Positions 11,314-20,757 of a stretch of DNA of 64,000 nt are shown one piece after another. The notes beneath the pieces were generated by a model, which worked only from the letters and a program-made list of their open reading frames with translations, made no database searches and was not told the origin of the DNA. The position numbers and the translations under genes were made by a program. This stretch comes from Luteimonas sp. FCS-9 (GTDB lineage: Bacteria; Pseudomonadota; Gammaproteobacteria; Xanthomonadales; Xanthomonadaceae). The stretch is taken from NCBI RefSeq assembly GCF_001014645.1, contig NZ_LASZ01000005.1, forward strand, positions 164,132-228,131, in the 5' to 3' direction. The number at the start of each line of letters is the position of its first letter. Positions within the stretch are counted from its first letter, which is position 1.

Positions 11314-12680
11314 CGGAACGGCATGCGGCCCATGCCGCCCATCATGCCCTGCAGGCCGCGCATCATGCCCTTCATGCCGCCGCGAGCCATCTTGCCCATC
11401 ATCTTTTCCATCTGCATGTACTGCTTCATCAGCTTGTTGACGTCGGCCGGCGTCGTGCCCGAGCCGGCGGCGATGCGCGCGCGGCGCGAGCCGTTGAGCA
11501 GGGTCGGGTTGCGCCGCTCCTTCTTGGTCATCGAGTCGATGATCGCGATCATCCGCGGCACTTCCTTGTTCTGCTGGACCTGCTGCTTGAGGTGCTCGGG
11601 CACCTGGCCCAGGCCCGGCAGCTTCTCCATCAGGCTGCCGATGCCGCCCATGTTCTGCATCTGCTCGAGCTGGTCCTTCATGTCGTTGAGGTCGAACTTC
11701 TTGCCCTTGGCGACCTTCTGCGCGAGCTTGGCCGCCTTGTCCTTGTCGACCTGGTGCTCGACCTGCTCGACCAGCGACAGCACGTCGCCCATGTCGAGGA
11801 TGCGGCTGGCCACGCGTTCGGGGTGGAAGACGTCGAGCCCGTCGACCTTTTCGCCGGTGCCGACGAACTTGATCGGCTTGCCGGTGATGTAGCGCACCGA
11901 CAGCGCCGCGCCGCCGCGGGCATCGCCGTCGGTCTTGGTCAGCACCACGCCGGTCAGCGGCAGCGCCTCGCCGAAGGCCTTGGCGGTGTTGGCCGCGTCC
12001 TGGCCGGTCATCGAGTCGACGACGAACAGCGTCTCGACCGGATTGACCGCGGCGTGCAGCGCCTTGATCTCGGCCATCATCGCCTCGTCGATCGCCAGGC
12101 GACCGGCGGTGTCGACCAGCAGCACGTCGATGAACGACTTGCGCGCATCGGCGATCGCCGCGCGCACGATGTCCACCGGCTGCTGCGAGGATTCGGACGG
12201 GAAGAAACGCACGTCGACCTGCTCGGCCAGCGTGCGCAACTGCTCGATCGCGGCCGGGCGGTAGACGTCGGCGCTGACGACCATGACCTTCTTCTTGCGC
12301 TTTTCCTTCAGCAGCTTGGCCAGCTTGCCGACGGTGGTCGTCTTGCCCGCGCCCTGCAGGCCGGCCATCAGCACGACGGCCGGCGCCGGCACGGCGAGGT
12401 TGAGCTCGGTCGCCTGGGCGCCCATGACCGCGGTCAGCTCGTCGCGCACCACCTTGATCAGCGCCTGGCCCGGGGTCAGCGACTTGAGCACTTCCTGGCC
12501 GACCGCGCGGACCTTGATCCGTTCGATCAGCGCCTGCACCACCGGCAGCGCGACGTCGGCCTCCAGCAACGCGATACGCACCTCGCGGGTCGCCTCGCGG
12601 ATGTTCTCCTCGGTCAGGCGGCCACGCCCGCGCAGGCGCTCGATGGTGCCGGACAGGCGCTGGGTCAGGGACTCGAACAT
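11310..12680 (-). CDS. ffh: signal recognition particle protein Ffh
   Basis: 456 aa, full length. N domain, then G domain with GLQGAGKTT (P-loop), DTAGRLAIDE and TKTDGDARGG, then a Met-rich M domain ending in GGMKGMMRGLQGMMGGMGRMPFR-like sequence. With 4.5S RNA it targets membrane proteins to FtsY/SecYEG. It heads a minus-strand operon with the nitronate monooxygenase and the class-IV aminotransferase. It diverges from a ypjD/ccsA-like gene, an arrangement also found in E. coli. Confidence 0.98.
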   Translation of the reverse strand: MFESLTQRLSGTIERLRGRGRLTEENIREATREVRIALLEADVALPVVQALIERIKVRAVGQEVLKSLTPGQALIKVVRDELTAVMGAQATELNLAVPAPAVVLMAGLQGAGKTTTVGKLAKLLKEKRKKKVMVVSADVYRPAAIEQLRTLAEQVDVRFFPSESSQQPVDIVRAAIADARKSFIDVLLVDTAGRLAIDEAMMAEIKALHAAVNPVETLFVVDSMTGQDAANTAKAFGEALPLTGVVLTKTDGDARGGAALSVRYITGKPIKFVGTGEKVDGLDVFHPERVASRILDMGDVLSLVEQVEHQVDKDKAAKLAQKVAKGKKFDLNDMKDQLEQMQNMGGIGSLMEKLPGLGQVPEHLKQQVQQNKEVPRMIAIIDSMTKKERRNPTLLNGSRRARIAAGSGTTPADVNKLMKQYMQMEKMMGKMARGGMKGMMRGLQGMMGGMGRMPFR

Positions 12681-12796
12681 GCGGGACTCGGGCTGGCGGA
12701 AAACGGGCGGCGATTATAGCCCGCGCGCCCCGGCGGCCCGGCCCGCGACGATGCGCGGCAGGCGCGTTCGGGGCGTTCCTGTGCGACACTTCCGCG

Positions 12797-13585
12797 ATGA
12801 CAATGGTTCTCATCGCAGCCCTGTTCTATCTGGCCGCTGCCGCGGCGCTCGTGCGCGGCGTCGGGCGCGACCCCGCGCCCGGTAACGCCTGGTGGGCGGT
12901 GCCGGCCGGCGCGGCGGTCGCGCTGCATGCCGGCGCGCACGTGCTGGTCTGGCGCGACGTGGGCACCGAGCTGCATTTCTACGCGGCACTGTCGCTGGTC
13001 GGCCTGGGCATGGCGGTGCTGACGATGCTCTACGACATCCGCGGGCGCATGGCCGCGCTGGGCGTGATCGTGTTCCCGATCGCCGCCGCGGCGCTGGTCG
13101 CCTACGGCCAGGGCGCGCACGTCGCCTCCAGCGTCCCGGACTGGCGGCTGCAGCTGCACGCCTGGTTCGCCCTGTTGTCCTACGCCACGCTCGCGGTCGC
13201 CGCGCTGCTCGCGCTGCTGCTGTGGGCGCAGGAGCGCGCGCTGCGCCGGCGCGAATTCCACCGCTGGCTCCGCGCACTGCCGCCGCTGACCGAACTCGAG
13301 TCGCTGCTGTTCCGCACGATCTGGGTCGGCTTCGCGCTGCTGACCGCGACGCTGGTCACCGGCGTGCTGTTCGTCGACGACTTCTTCGCCCAGCACCTGA
13401 TCCACAAGACCGTGCTGAGCGTGCTGTCGTGGCTGGCCTTCGGGGCGTTGCTGCTCGGCCGCTGGCGCCACGGCTGGCGCGGCACCCGCGCGGTCGGCTG
13501 GACGCTGGTGGCGATGGCGCTGCTGGTGCTGGCGTTCTTCGGCAGCAAGTTCGTGCTGGAGCTGGTGTTACGGCGCCCCGGCTGA
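12797..13585 (+). CDS. ypjD: inner-membrane cytochrome c assembly family protein (YpjD/CcsA/HemX type)
   Basis: 262-aa integral membrane protein with about eight TM helices. The segment HAWFALLSYATLAVAALLALLL and the later DDFFAQHLIHKTVLSVLSW carry the His residues and WGW-like context of the CcsA/CcmC superfamily, which handles haem. YpjD homologues sit beside ffh in many proteobacteria, as here. Exact role is unproven; the symbol is by neighbourhood and family. Confidence 0.82.
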   Translation: MTMVLIAALFYLAAAAALVRGVGRDPAPGNAWWAVPAGAAVALHAGAHVLVWRDVGTELHFYAALSLVGLGMAVLTMLYDIRGRMAALGVIVFPIAAAALVAYGQGAHVASSVPDWRLQLHAWFALLSYATLAVAALLALLLWAQERALRRREFHRWLRALPPLTELESLLFRTIWVGFALLTATLVTGVLFVDDFFAQHLIHKTVLSVLSWLAFGALLLGRWRHGWRGTRAVGWTLVAMALLVLAFFGSKFVLELVLRRPG

Positions 13586-13613
13586 GCTTAGCCCACCGAT
13601 CTGGAAGATTCGC

Positions 13614-14318
13614 ATGCGCGCATGGATGGCCGCCTTCGTACTCGCCGCTTCGATGTCGACCGCCACCGCGGACGACGAGGCGCGTTCGCCGATCTTCGGC
13701 CACATCGAGTTTCTCTGGAACGCACCGGTTGCAGGAGCCGGCGCTCGCCCCGTCGCCCAGGGCCTGTTGCGTCATCCGGAGACACCCCATCTGGCCTGCT
13801 GGAAGACGCAGGGCTTTCCACAACGCGCGGTCGATGTTCGGCTGGAGATCGACGACAGCGCAGGCCGCCACACGCTGTGGTCAGGCACCGAAGCTGGAAC
13901 GGAATCGAAGTTCGTCCGCTGCGCCACGATCGACCTCGCCGCGCTGGGCGTGGCACCCGGCCTGCGCCGTATCGTCCTGCGTTTCGACGGGCAGATGGCG
14001 GCGCAGACCACAATTGAGGTCGCCGAGTCCCTGGCCTCGGCTGCGTTCGCACAAGGCGACCGTATGTACGTCCACGGACGGACCAATTATCCAGACGACC
14101 TCGCGCCGGCCGACTATGTGGGCCGGTTCGTCTGGGTTCTGGGTTTCGGACCGGACGGCCGAGTGGTGGACGTCCAGACTGAAGTCGCCGAAGGGCTGGC
14201 CGCGACGCGGTTGCGGACCGCAGGCCAGGCAGCCGCCCGGCTCTACCGCATCGGGCCTGACCCGGCGAAGCCGCTGCGCCAATTCCGTCAGCCTTACGAC
14301 ATCCGACGCGCTCCCTGA
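13614..14318 (+). CDS. putative secreted protein of unknown function
   Basis: 234 aa with a signal peptide (MRAWMAAFVLAASMSTATA). No domain is recognised. Predicted beta-rich body with two halves: residues about 25-125 containing VDVRLEIDDSAGRHTLWSG, and a C-terminal part with DVQTEVAEGLAATRLRTAG. Two Cys (CWKTQGF, RCATID) could form a disulfide. It follows the YpjD-like gene by 28 bp and may be co-transcribed. Confidence 0.6.
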   Translation: MRAWMAAFVLAASMSTATADDEARSPIFGHIEFLWNAPVAGAGARPVAQGLLRHPETPHLACWKTQGFPQRAVDVRLEIDDSAGRHTLWSGTEAGTESKFVRCATIDLAALGVAPGLRRIVLRFDGQMAAQTTIEVAESLASAAFAQGDRMYVHGRTNYPDDLAPADYVGRFVWVLGFGPDGRVVDVQTEVAEGLAATRLRTAGQAAARLYRIGPDPAKPLRQFRQPYDIRRAP

Positions 14319-14383
14319 ACGACAGCGCCAGCGCCTGAACCGATGCCAGCCGCGTGCCTGAACAGCGTTTGTCGGGGCAATAC

Positions 14384-14403
14384 TTGCATTGACAACAATT
14401 GCA
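14384..14403. promoter_or_regulatory. candidate MarR operator upstream of the efflux operon
   Basis: Imperfect inverted repeat TTGCATTGACAACAATTGCA, 23 bp before the MarR start, containing TTG...CAA half-sites in an AT-rich island. MarR-family repressors usually bind such palindromes in their own promoters. Position and symmetry only. Confidence 0.5.
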
Positions 14404-14425
14404 GAGGCGAGGAATATCCGCCGCC

Positions 14426-14887
14426 ATGTCGTCGCCTCCCCGCCCGTGTGCCTCTGCCAGCGGCTCGTCGCTGGGCCTGCTGTTCCGGCAGGTCCGCGAC
14501 GCCATGTGGGCGCGCATGGCCGACGAGCTCGCCCGGGCCGGCCACGAGTTGAGCTTCAGCCAGTACATCACGCTGAAGAAGCTGGCGCTGGGCACCAGCA
14601 ACGCGACCGACCTGGCGCGCGCGGCCGAGCTCAACCCCGGCGCGATGACCCGGCTGATCGACAAGCTGATCGACCGCGGCCTGGTCGAACGCCATGCCAA
14701 TCCGGACGACCGCCGCGTGGTGCGCATCCGCCTCAGCGCACAGGGCGATGCCATCTGGCGCGACATCGACCAGTGCGGCAACCGCGTGCGCGAACGCGCG
14801 ATGTCGGGCATGGACGACGCCCAGCGGCAGCAGTTCATCCGGCTGCTCGAACAGGTCCGCGACAACCTCTCCTTCCCCGGACAGTGA
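14426..14887 (+). CDS. MarR-family transcriptional regulator of the efflux operon
   Basis: 153 aa. The winged-helix core has FSQYITLKKLALG, then NATDLARAAELNPGAMTRLIDKL (recognition helix) and the wing DDRRVVRIRLSAQG with the conserved DxR of MarR proteins. It heads the operon of an OMF lipoprotein, EmrA and EmrB, so it is probably a ligand-released repressor like EmrR. The start at 14426 is chosen over 14399 because the upstream alternative would run into the operator-like palindrome. Confidence 0.9.
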   Translation: MSSPPRPCASASGSSLGLLFRQVRDAMWARMADELARAGHELSFSQYITLKKLALGTSNATDLARAAELNPGAMTRLIDKLIDRGLVERHANPDDRRVVRIRLSAQGDAIWRDIDQCGNRVRERAMSGMDDAQRQQFIRLLEQVRDNLSFPGQ

Positions 14888-14889
14888 CC

Positions 14890-16380
14890 ATGCCTCCTTC
14901 CACGACACGCGCCCGGCGACGGGCGCCGGCCGCGGCGTTGCCGATCGTCGCCGCGCTGCTGCTCGCAGGCTGCGTCAGCAGCCGGGGCCTGGCGCCGCAG
15001 CTCACGCCCACCGATGCCGATACGCTCGTCGCCGGCCGCAGCCTGGCGGGCACGCCGCTCAGCGCCGCCGGCTTCCCGCGCGGCGACTGGTGGACCGCGT
15101 TCGGCGATCCGCAGCTCGACGCATTGATCATCGAGGCGCTGCGCGACAGCCCGACGCTGGCCGCCGCCGATGCCCGCGCCCGCAGCGCTCAGGCGCAGGC
15201 CGGGCTCGCCGATGCGCAGCGCCGGCCGACGCTCGGCGCCAGCGCGCGCGTCAGCGGCGTGCGGCTGCCCGAGACGATCGCGCCCGACCCGGTCGGCGGC
15301 GACTTCAAGGCCAGCGGCGTGCTGATGCTCGACTTCGCATGGGCGCCCGACCTGTGGGGCGGCCAGCGCGCGGCATTCGAGGCCGCCGCCGGCCAGGCGC
15401 GCGCGGCCGAGGTCGATGCGCAGGCCGCGCGCCTGACGCTGTCGTCGAACGTCGCCCGCACCTACGTCGCGCTGGCACAGGCCTTCGATGCGCAGGACGT
15501 GGCGCAGCGCGAGATCGACCGCGCCACCCGTCTGCGCGATCTTGCGCGCCAGCGCGTGGAGGCCGGCCTCGACAACCAGTTGCAGCTGCGCAACGCCGAC
15601 ACCGCGATCGGCATCGCACGCCAGCAGGCGCAGGCCGCGCAGCAGCAGATCGACGCGCTGCGCAACGCGCTGGCCGCGCTGCTGGGCAAGGGCCCGGACC
15701 GCGGCCTGGACGTCGCCCGCCCCCGCCTGCTGCAGGCCTCGGCCCCGTCGGTGCCGGCCGTGTTGCCGAGCGAGCTGCTGGGCCATCGCGCCGACGTCGT
15801 CGCCGCGCGCTGGCGCGTCGAGGCCGCCGCCCGCGGCGTGGACGCCGCCCAGGCCGCGTTCAGGCCGAGCGTCAACCTCAGCGCGCTGGTCGGCCTCGCG
15901 GCGGGCAGCCTGTCGGACCTGTTCGGCAGCGACGCGGTGCTCGGCTTCGGCGGCCCCGCGCTCAGCCTGCCGATCTTCGATGGCGGCCGGCTGCGTGCGG
16001 GCCTGGCGCAGCGCGACGCCGACTACGATGCCGCGGTCGCGGCCTACGATCAGACGCTGGTCGCCGCGCTGCGCGAGGTGGCCGACGCGCTGCAGGCCGC
16101 GCGCGCACTCGATGCGCAGATCGGTACCGTCGCCGACGCGACCGAGGCCGCCCGCCAGGCCTTCTCGCTCGCCGACACCCGCTATCGCGCCGGCATCGGC
16201 AACCAGCTCGACGTCCTCGCCGCGCAGCGTCCGCTGTTCCAGCTCGAGCAGCAGCTCGCCACGCTGCGTGCGCAGCGGCTCGGCGCCGCGGTCGACCTCG
16301 ACCGCGCGCTCGGCGGCGGCCTGACGCCCGCCGCGCCCTCCCCTTCCACGCAGAACCAAGCCGGGGCGACCACGCCATGA
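14890..16380 (+). CDS. outer-membrane efflux lipoprotein, NodT/OprM type
   Basis: 496-aa OMF subunit. The signal ends in a lipobox LLLAGC (Cys about residue 28). Two OEP repeats follow, with the internal duplication typical of TolC-like trimers: WWTAFGDPQLDALIIEAL at the start of repeat one, and RYRAGIGNQLDVLAAQRPLF in repeat two. It forms the outer-membrane duct for EmrAB. The stop overlaps the emrA start (ATGA at 16377). Confidence 0.93.
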   Translation: MPPSTTRARRRAPAAALPIVAALLLAGCVSSRGLAPQLTPTDADTLVAGRSLAGTPLSAAGFPRGDWWTAFGDPQLDALIIEALRDSPTLAAADARARSAQAQAGLADAQRRPTLGASARVSGVRLPETIAPDPVGGDFKASGVLMLDFAWAPDLWGGQRAAFEAAAGQARAAEVDAQAARLTLSSNVARTYVALAQAFDAQDVAQREIDRATRLRDLARQRVEAGLDNQLQLRNADTAIGIARQQAQAAQQQIDALRNALAALLGKGPDRGLDVARPRLLQASAPSVPAVLPSELLGHRADVVAARWRVEAAARGVDAAQAAFRPSVNLSALVGLAAGSLSDLFGSDAVLGFGGPALSLPIFDGGRLRAGLAQRDADYDAAVAAYDQTLVAALREVADALQAARALDAQIGTVADATEAARQAFSLADTRYRAGIGNQLDVLAAQRPLFQLEQQLATLRAQRLGAAVDLDRALGGGLTPAAPSPSTQNQAGATTP

Positions 16381-17564
16381 CTTCCGAACCCAACACCGCC
16401 ACCCCGCCGCAGAAGAACGGCAAGCGCCGCCGCGCCCTCACGATCCTCGCCACCGTCGCCATCGTCGCCGGCGCCGGCTGGGCCGCGTGGTATCTGCTGG
16501 TCGCGCGCTGGCACCAGGACACCGACGACGCCTACGTGCAGGGCAACGTCGTCAGCATCGTGCCGCAGACGATGGGCACGGTCGTCTCGATCGACGCCGA
16601 CGAGGGCATGCGCGTCGAGGCCGGCCAAGCGCTGGTGCACCTCGATTCCAACGACGCGCAGGTCGCCTACGACCAGGCGGTCGCGAACCTCGCCGGCACG
16701 GTCCGCCAGGTGCGCGGCCTCTACAGCAGCGTCGAATCCGGCCAGGCCGAACTGGCCGCGCGTCAGGTCGCCGTTCGCCAGGCGCGCGAGGACGTCAGGC
16801 GCCGCGAGGGCCTGGTCGCCAGCGGCGCGGTCTCGCGCGAGGAACTCGCCCACGCCCGCGACGTGCTGGCCGGCGCGGAGGCCGCGCTGTCGGCCTCGCA
16901 GGGCCAGCTCTCGCGCAGCCGCGCGCTGGTCGACGCGACCGAGGTCGCCAGCCAGCCGCAGGTCCAGGCCGCTGCCGCGCAGCTGCGTCAGGCCTGGCTG
17001 GACCTGCAGCGCATGGCCATCGTCGCGCCGGTGTCGGGCCACGTCGCCCGGCGCGAGGTGCAGTTGGGCCAGCGTGTGCAGCCGGGCAACACGCTGATGA
17101 CGATCGTGCCGCTGGAACAGGTGTGGGTGGAGGCCAACTTCAAGGAGACCCAGCTCACCGGCATGCGCATCGGCCAGCCGGTCGAGGTGCGCGCCGACCT
17201 CTACGGCGGCGACGTGCGCTACACCGGCAAGGTCGCCAGCCTCGGCATGGGCACCGGCAGCGCGTTCTCGCTGCTGCCGGCGCAGAACGCCAGCGGCAAC
17301 TGGATCAAGATCGTCCAGCGCGTGCCCGTGCGCATCGAACTCGACCCCGCGCAACTGGCCGAGCATCCGCTGCGTCTTGGCCTGAGCATGCACGTCGATG
17401 TCGCCGTGCGCGACCAGGACGGCCCGGTGCTGGCCACGGCGCAGGCGCCGCGCGCCGCGCCGCTGCTGTCGACCGACGCCTATGCAGAGCAGCTGGCGCA
17501 GGCCGATGCGCTGATCACGCGCACGATCGAGGCCAACCTGCCCCAGCTCGCCGCCCGCCGCTGA
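16377..17564 (+). CDS. emrA: EmrA-type membrane fusion protein of a drug efflux pump
   Basis: 395-aa HlyD-family periplasmic adaptor. Single TM at residues about 20-42, then TDDAYVQGNVVSIVP (lipoyl half-motif), a coiled-coil hairpin (about 95-205) and the second lipoyl half IVAPVSGHVARREVQLGQRV. A beta-barrel domain has VWVEANFKETQL, diagnostic of EmrA/FarA. It bridges EmrB and the OMF protein. Start and stop are tightly packed between its neighbours. Confidence 0.93.
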   Translation: MTSEPNTATPPQKNGKRRRALTILATVAIVAGAGWAAWYLLVARWHQDTDDAYVQGNVVSIVPQTMGTVVSIDADEGMRVEAGQALVHLDSNDAQVAYDQAVANLAGTVRQVRGLYSSVESGQAELAARQVAVRQAREDVRRREGLVASGAVSREELAHARDVLAGAEAALSASQGQLSRSRALVDATEVASQPQVQAAAAQLRQAWLDLQRMAIVAPVSGHVARREVQLGQRVQPGNTLMTIVPLEQVWVEANFKETQLTGMRIGQPVEVRADLYGGDVRYTGKVASLGMGTGSAFSLLPAQNASGNWIKIVQRVPVRIELDPAQLAEHPLRLGLSMHVDVAVRDQDGPVLATAQAPRAAPLLSTDAYAEQLAQADALITRTIEANLPQLAARR

Positions 17565-17588
17565 GCCGCCCCCGGCATCGAGCCCGCC

Positions 17589-19163
17589 ATGTCCACGACC
17601 ACTGCCGACGCGCCGGGCGCCCCCGCCCCGGCCGCCTCATCCGCCTTCCGTCCGCCGAACCTGGCGCTGACGACGATCGGCCTTGCGCTGGCGTCGTTCA
17701 TGCAGGTGCTCGACATCACGATCGCCAACGTCTCGCTGCCGACGATCGCCGGCAACCTCGGCGCGAGCTCCAACCAGGCGACGTGGGTGATCACCTCGTT
17801 CGCGGTCAGCAACGCGATCGCATTGCCGCTGACCGGCTTCATGACCCGCCGCTTCGGCGAGCGCAAGCTGTTCGTGTGGGCGACGTTCGCGTTCGTGATC
17901 GCCTCGCTGCTGTGCGGACTGGCGTCGAGCATGGGCTTCCTGGTCGCCGCGCGCGCGCTGCAGGGCTTCGTCGCCGGCCCGATGTACCCGGTGACCCAGG
18001 CGCTGCTGATCTCGATCTATCCCCCGGCCAAGCGCGGCCAGGCGATCGCGCTGCTGGCGATGGTCACCGTGGTCGCGCCGATCTGCGGCCCGATCCTCGG
18101 CGGCTGGATCACCGACAACTACAGCTGGGAATGGATCTTCTTCATCAACGTGCCGATCGGCATCTTCGCCAGCCTCGTGGTCGCCAGCCAGTTGCGCGGG
18201 CGCCCGGAGAAGCTAGAGAAGCCGAAGATGGACTACGTCGGCCTGATCACGCTGATCGTCGGCGTCGGCGCGCTGCAGACGCTGCTCGACCTGGGCAACG
18301 AGGAGGACTGGTTCGCGTCGACGAAAATCGTGTGGTTGGCGATCGCCTCGGTGCTGGGCCTGGCGGTGTTCCTGATCTGGGAGCTCACCGAGAAGGACCC
18401 GATCGTCAACCTGCGGCTGTTCCGGCACCGCAACTTCGCCTTCGGCACGCTCGCGATGGTGCTCGGCTACTCGGCGTTCTTCGCCGTGGGCCTGCTGGTG
18501 CCGCTGTGGCTGCAGCGCAACCTCGGCTACACGCCGATCTGGGCGGGCTTCGCGACCGCGCCGATCGGCATCCTGCCCGTGCTGCTCACGCCGCTGGTGG
18601 GCAAGTACGCGACCCGCTTCGACCTGCGCATCCTGGCCACGTTCGCGTTCATGGTGATGGCGTTCACCAGCTTCATCCGCTCGGGCTTCAACCTGGAGGT
18701 CGACTTCCAGCACGTGGCGACGGTGCAATTGTGGCAGGGCCTGGGCGTGGCGCTGTTCTTCATGCCGGTGCTGACGATCCTGCTGTCGGACCTCGAACCG
18801 CACGAGATCGCCGCCGGCTCGGGCCTGGCGACGTTCGTGCGCACGCTCGGCGGCAGCTTCGCGGCGTCGCTGACCACCTGGGCCTGGAACCAGCGCAGCA
18901 CCATCCACCACGCGCAGCTGACCGAGCACATCCCCGCGCACGATCCGGCGATCCAGCAGACCGTCGCCGCGCTCGGCCAGGGCGACGTGCAGCGCGGCGC
19001 GATGATGCTCGATCAGATGATCGCCCAACAGGCCACGCAGATCGGTTTCAACGAGATCTTCCACCTGCTGGGCATCCTGTTCCTGCTGGTGATCGCGTTT
19101 GTCTGGATGGCGCGGCCGCCGTTCGCGGCGAAGGTGGGCGGCGCGGCCTCCGGCGGGCACTGA
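17589..19163 (+). CDS. emrB: EmrB-type MFS multidrug transporter (DHA2, 14 TM)
   Basis: 524 aa with about 14 TM helices. Motif D1 LDITIANVSLPTIAGNLG in TM1, motif A region GFMTRRFGERKLF, and motif C GPILGGWITDNYSWEWIFF mark a DHA2 drug:H+ antiporter. It is the last gene of the marR-omf-emrA-emrB operon. Substrates of such pumps are usually hydrophobic weak acids and uncouplers; the actual substrate is unknown. Confidence 0.94.
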   Translation: MSTTTADAPGAPAPAASSAFRPPNLALTTIGLALASFMQVLDITIANVSLPTIAGNLGASSNQATWVITSFAVSNAIALPLTGFMTRRFGERKLFVWATFAFVIASLLCGLASSMGFLVAARALQGFVAGPMYPVTQALLISIYPPAKRGQAIALLAMVTVVAPICGPILGGWITDNYSWEWIFFINVPIGIFASLVVASQLRGRPEKLEKPKMDYVGLITLIVGVGALQTLLDLGNEEDWFASTKIVWLAIASVLGLAVFLIWELTEKDPIVNLRLFRHRNFAFGTLAMVLGYSAFFAVGLLVPLWLQRNLGYTPIWAGFATAPIGILPVLLTPLVGKYATRFDLRILATFAFMVMAFTSFIRSGFNLEVDFQHVATVQLWQGLGVALFFMPVLTILLSDLEPHEIAAGSGLATFVRTLGGSFAASLTTWAWNQRSTIHHAQLTEHIPAHDPAIQQTVAALGQGDVQRGAMMLDQMIAQQATQIGFNEIFHLLGILFLLVIAFVWMARPPFAAKVGGAASGGH

Positions 19164-19254
19164 GCCGGCGCGCCCGCGCGAACGACGTTCCGACCACAGG
19201 CGCACTTTCCTGCGCGCGCGATAGGCATTCGATGGCAGCGTGCCTCATGCCCCT

Positions 19255-19320
19255 GTAGGAGCGCGCTCGCGCGCGATGAAGCGTTCCGGTAAATGCCCTC
19301 GCGCGCGAGCGCGCGCCTAC
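19255..19320. repeat. GTAGGAGCGCGC palindromic repeat, copy 1
   Basis: Starts GTAGGAGCGCGCTCGCGCGCGA and ends with its near complement GCGCGCGAGCGCGCGCCTAC. It lies between two converging genes and overlaps the end of the PAP2-like gene by 4 bp. It could act as a bidirectional terminator. Other copies: 28430, 35213, 37351. Confidence 0.8.
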
Positions 19321-19895
19321 GCAGGCGACGCCAGCAGCGCCAGCCCGGCGATCAGGCCCAGCCCCAGCCCAGCGATCACCTCAGGCAGCGTGTGTCGCCC
19401 CATCCGCAGCCGCGCCCAGCCCAGCAGCGGCAGCGCGGCCAGGGCGGCGACCGCCGCGACCGGCGACAACGGCCAGGCCGCCACGCCGGCGAACGCCAGG
19501 CTCGCCATGTGCAGCGACAGCTTGATCCAGCGGTTCGCCAGACCGGCCGCGCCCAGCATCGAGGCGGCGGCGAGCACGCCATTCGAGGTCGCCGAGCCGC
19601 GACCGCCCATCCACAGCCAGTAGCCACCGGCGACGACCAGCGCCAGCCCGTAGAGCAGCGGCCGCTCCTGCCGACGCGACGCATCGACCGTTTCCCAGTG
19701 CCCGCCCCGCCGGCGCTGCCAGATGAAGGCGGACACGATTCCGACCGCAGCGAGGATGCCCAGCGCCGTGCGCCCCAGCGACGCCGGCGCGACACGCCAC
19801 GCCGCCAGCAGCGCGAGCGCCGCGAACACCGCGAACGGGTGCAGGACGATCGAGACGATGCGGGCGACCGCCCGCGGCGAGGCGGGACCGCTCAT
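19317..19895 (-). CDS. PAP2-like membrane phosphatase family protein
   Basis: 192-aa membrane protein with five or six TM helices. RMGRHTLPEVIAGLGLGLIAG resembles the third PAP2 phosphatase motif (SR...H....D...G), and SLHMASLAFAG resembles motif two with its His. Motif one (K......RP) could be RRQERPLLYGL. Members dephosphorylate lipid phosphates. The start at 19895 is chosen for its AGGG Shine-Dalgarno; an earlier ATG at 19964 lacks one. Third gene after radA and the oxygenase. Confidence 0.65.
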   Translation of the reverse strand: MSGPASPRAVARIVSIVLHPFAVFAALALLAAWRVAPASLGRTALGILAAVGIVSAFIWQRRRGGHWETVDASRRQERPLLYGLALVVAGGYWLWMGGRGSATSNGVLAAASMLGAAGLANRWIKLSLHMASLAFAGVAAWPLSPVAAVAALAALPLLGWARLRMGRHTLPEVIAGLGLGLIAGLALLASPA

Positions 19896-19968
19896 CGCAT
19901 GCCCTGGACCGTGGCCGCGCATCGCGTAGGCACGCGCATCGGCGCACGACGCGTCGCCGTCCATGCGA

Positions 19969-20730
19969 TCACGACGCGCGCCACCAGCCGGTGATCGACA
20001 GCCGGGCCGACTCGACGAACGGCGAGACCGCCGTCACCAGGTGCGGACGCGGCACCCGGAACAGCGCGAGTGTGTTGAACCCTGGCACGAGGGCGTGCGT
20101 CACGCGGTCGTCCGCGTCCAGGAACTGCAACTGGCCGCCGTCGTCTGCGCGCCAGCCCGGCGAGAGGCCCAGCACGTAAGCCAGCCGTCGCTGCTTGCCG
20201 GGATGGTCGTCGTCATGCCGGGTCAGAAAATGCCCTGCGCGGTAGCGCGTCGCCTGCGCGTCGCCGAAGTCGATGTCGTCGACGCCGGTGACCGCACGCA
20301 CCAGGTCGCGCAGCGGACCGCCGCCCAGCAGCGCGCGGAACCGGTCCAGCGCCGGCGGCAGCGGGCCGGGGTCGTAGTCGACGTCGTGGACCGGAAACCG
20401 TTCGTAGAGATACTGCATGCCGCGGCGCGTCTCCTCGAAGACCAGCGCCTGCAACGGCCGCAATGCGGCGGCCTCCATCTGTGCGATTGCGGCGGCATCG
20501 AAATCGCGATGCCGCCCGTCGATCCGCGTCACCAGCGCCCAGCGGGTCCGGTCCAGGAGACAGGCGCGCAGCGCCCGCGCGAAGTCGTCGGCCAGTACCT
20601 GGGGCACGACGACGTGGCCGTCGCGTGCGAAGTCGCTCCGCAACCGGTCGAGATCGTGCCGGGGCCCGGGCGGCATGCCGTCGACGGGTGCCCCGGCCTG
20701 CACCGTATCCGCCGGGCCGGCCCCGCTCAT
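19969..20730 (-). CDS. 2OG-Fe(II) oxygenase family protein
   Basis: 253 aa. The double-stranded beta-helix carries the iron triad: HDDDH (His and Asp in HxD), then His in RVPRPHLVTAVSP, and the 2-oxoglutarate Arg in SARLSITGWWR. GHFLTRHDDDHPGKQRRLAYVL matches the prolyl-4-hydroxylase/PiuC-like family. The substrate is unknown. It sits 27 bp after radA on the same strand, probably one operon. Confidence 0.85.
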   Translation of the reverse strand: MSGAGPADTVQAGAPVDGMPPGPRHDLDRLRSDFARDGHVVVPQVLADDFARALRACLLDRTRWALVTRIDGRHRDFDAAAIAQMEAAALRPLQALVFEETRRGMQYLYERFPVHDVDYDPGPLPPALDRFRALLGGGPLRDLVRAVTGVDDIDFGDAQATRYRAGHFLTRHDDDHPGKQRRLAYVLGLSPGWRADDGGQLQFLDADDRVTHALVPGFNTLALFRVPRPHLVTAVSPFVESARLSITGWWRAS

Positions 20731-20757
20731 CGGCGCGACGCCCGCCGGGCCCGGCGC

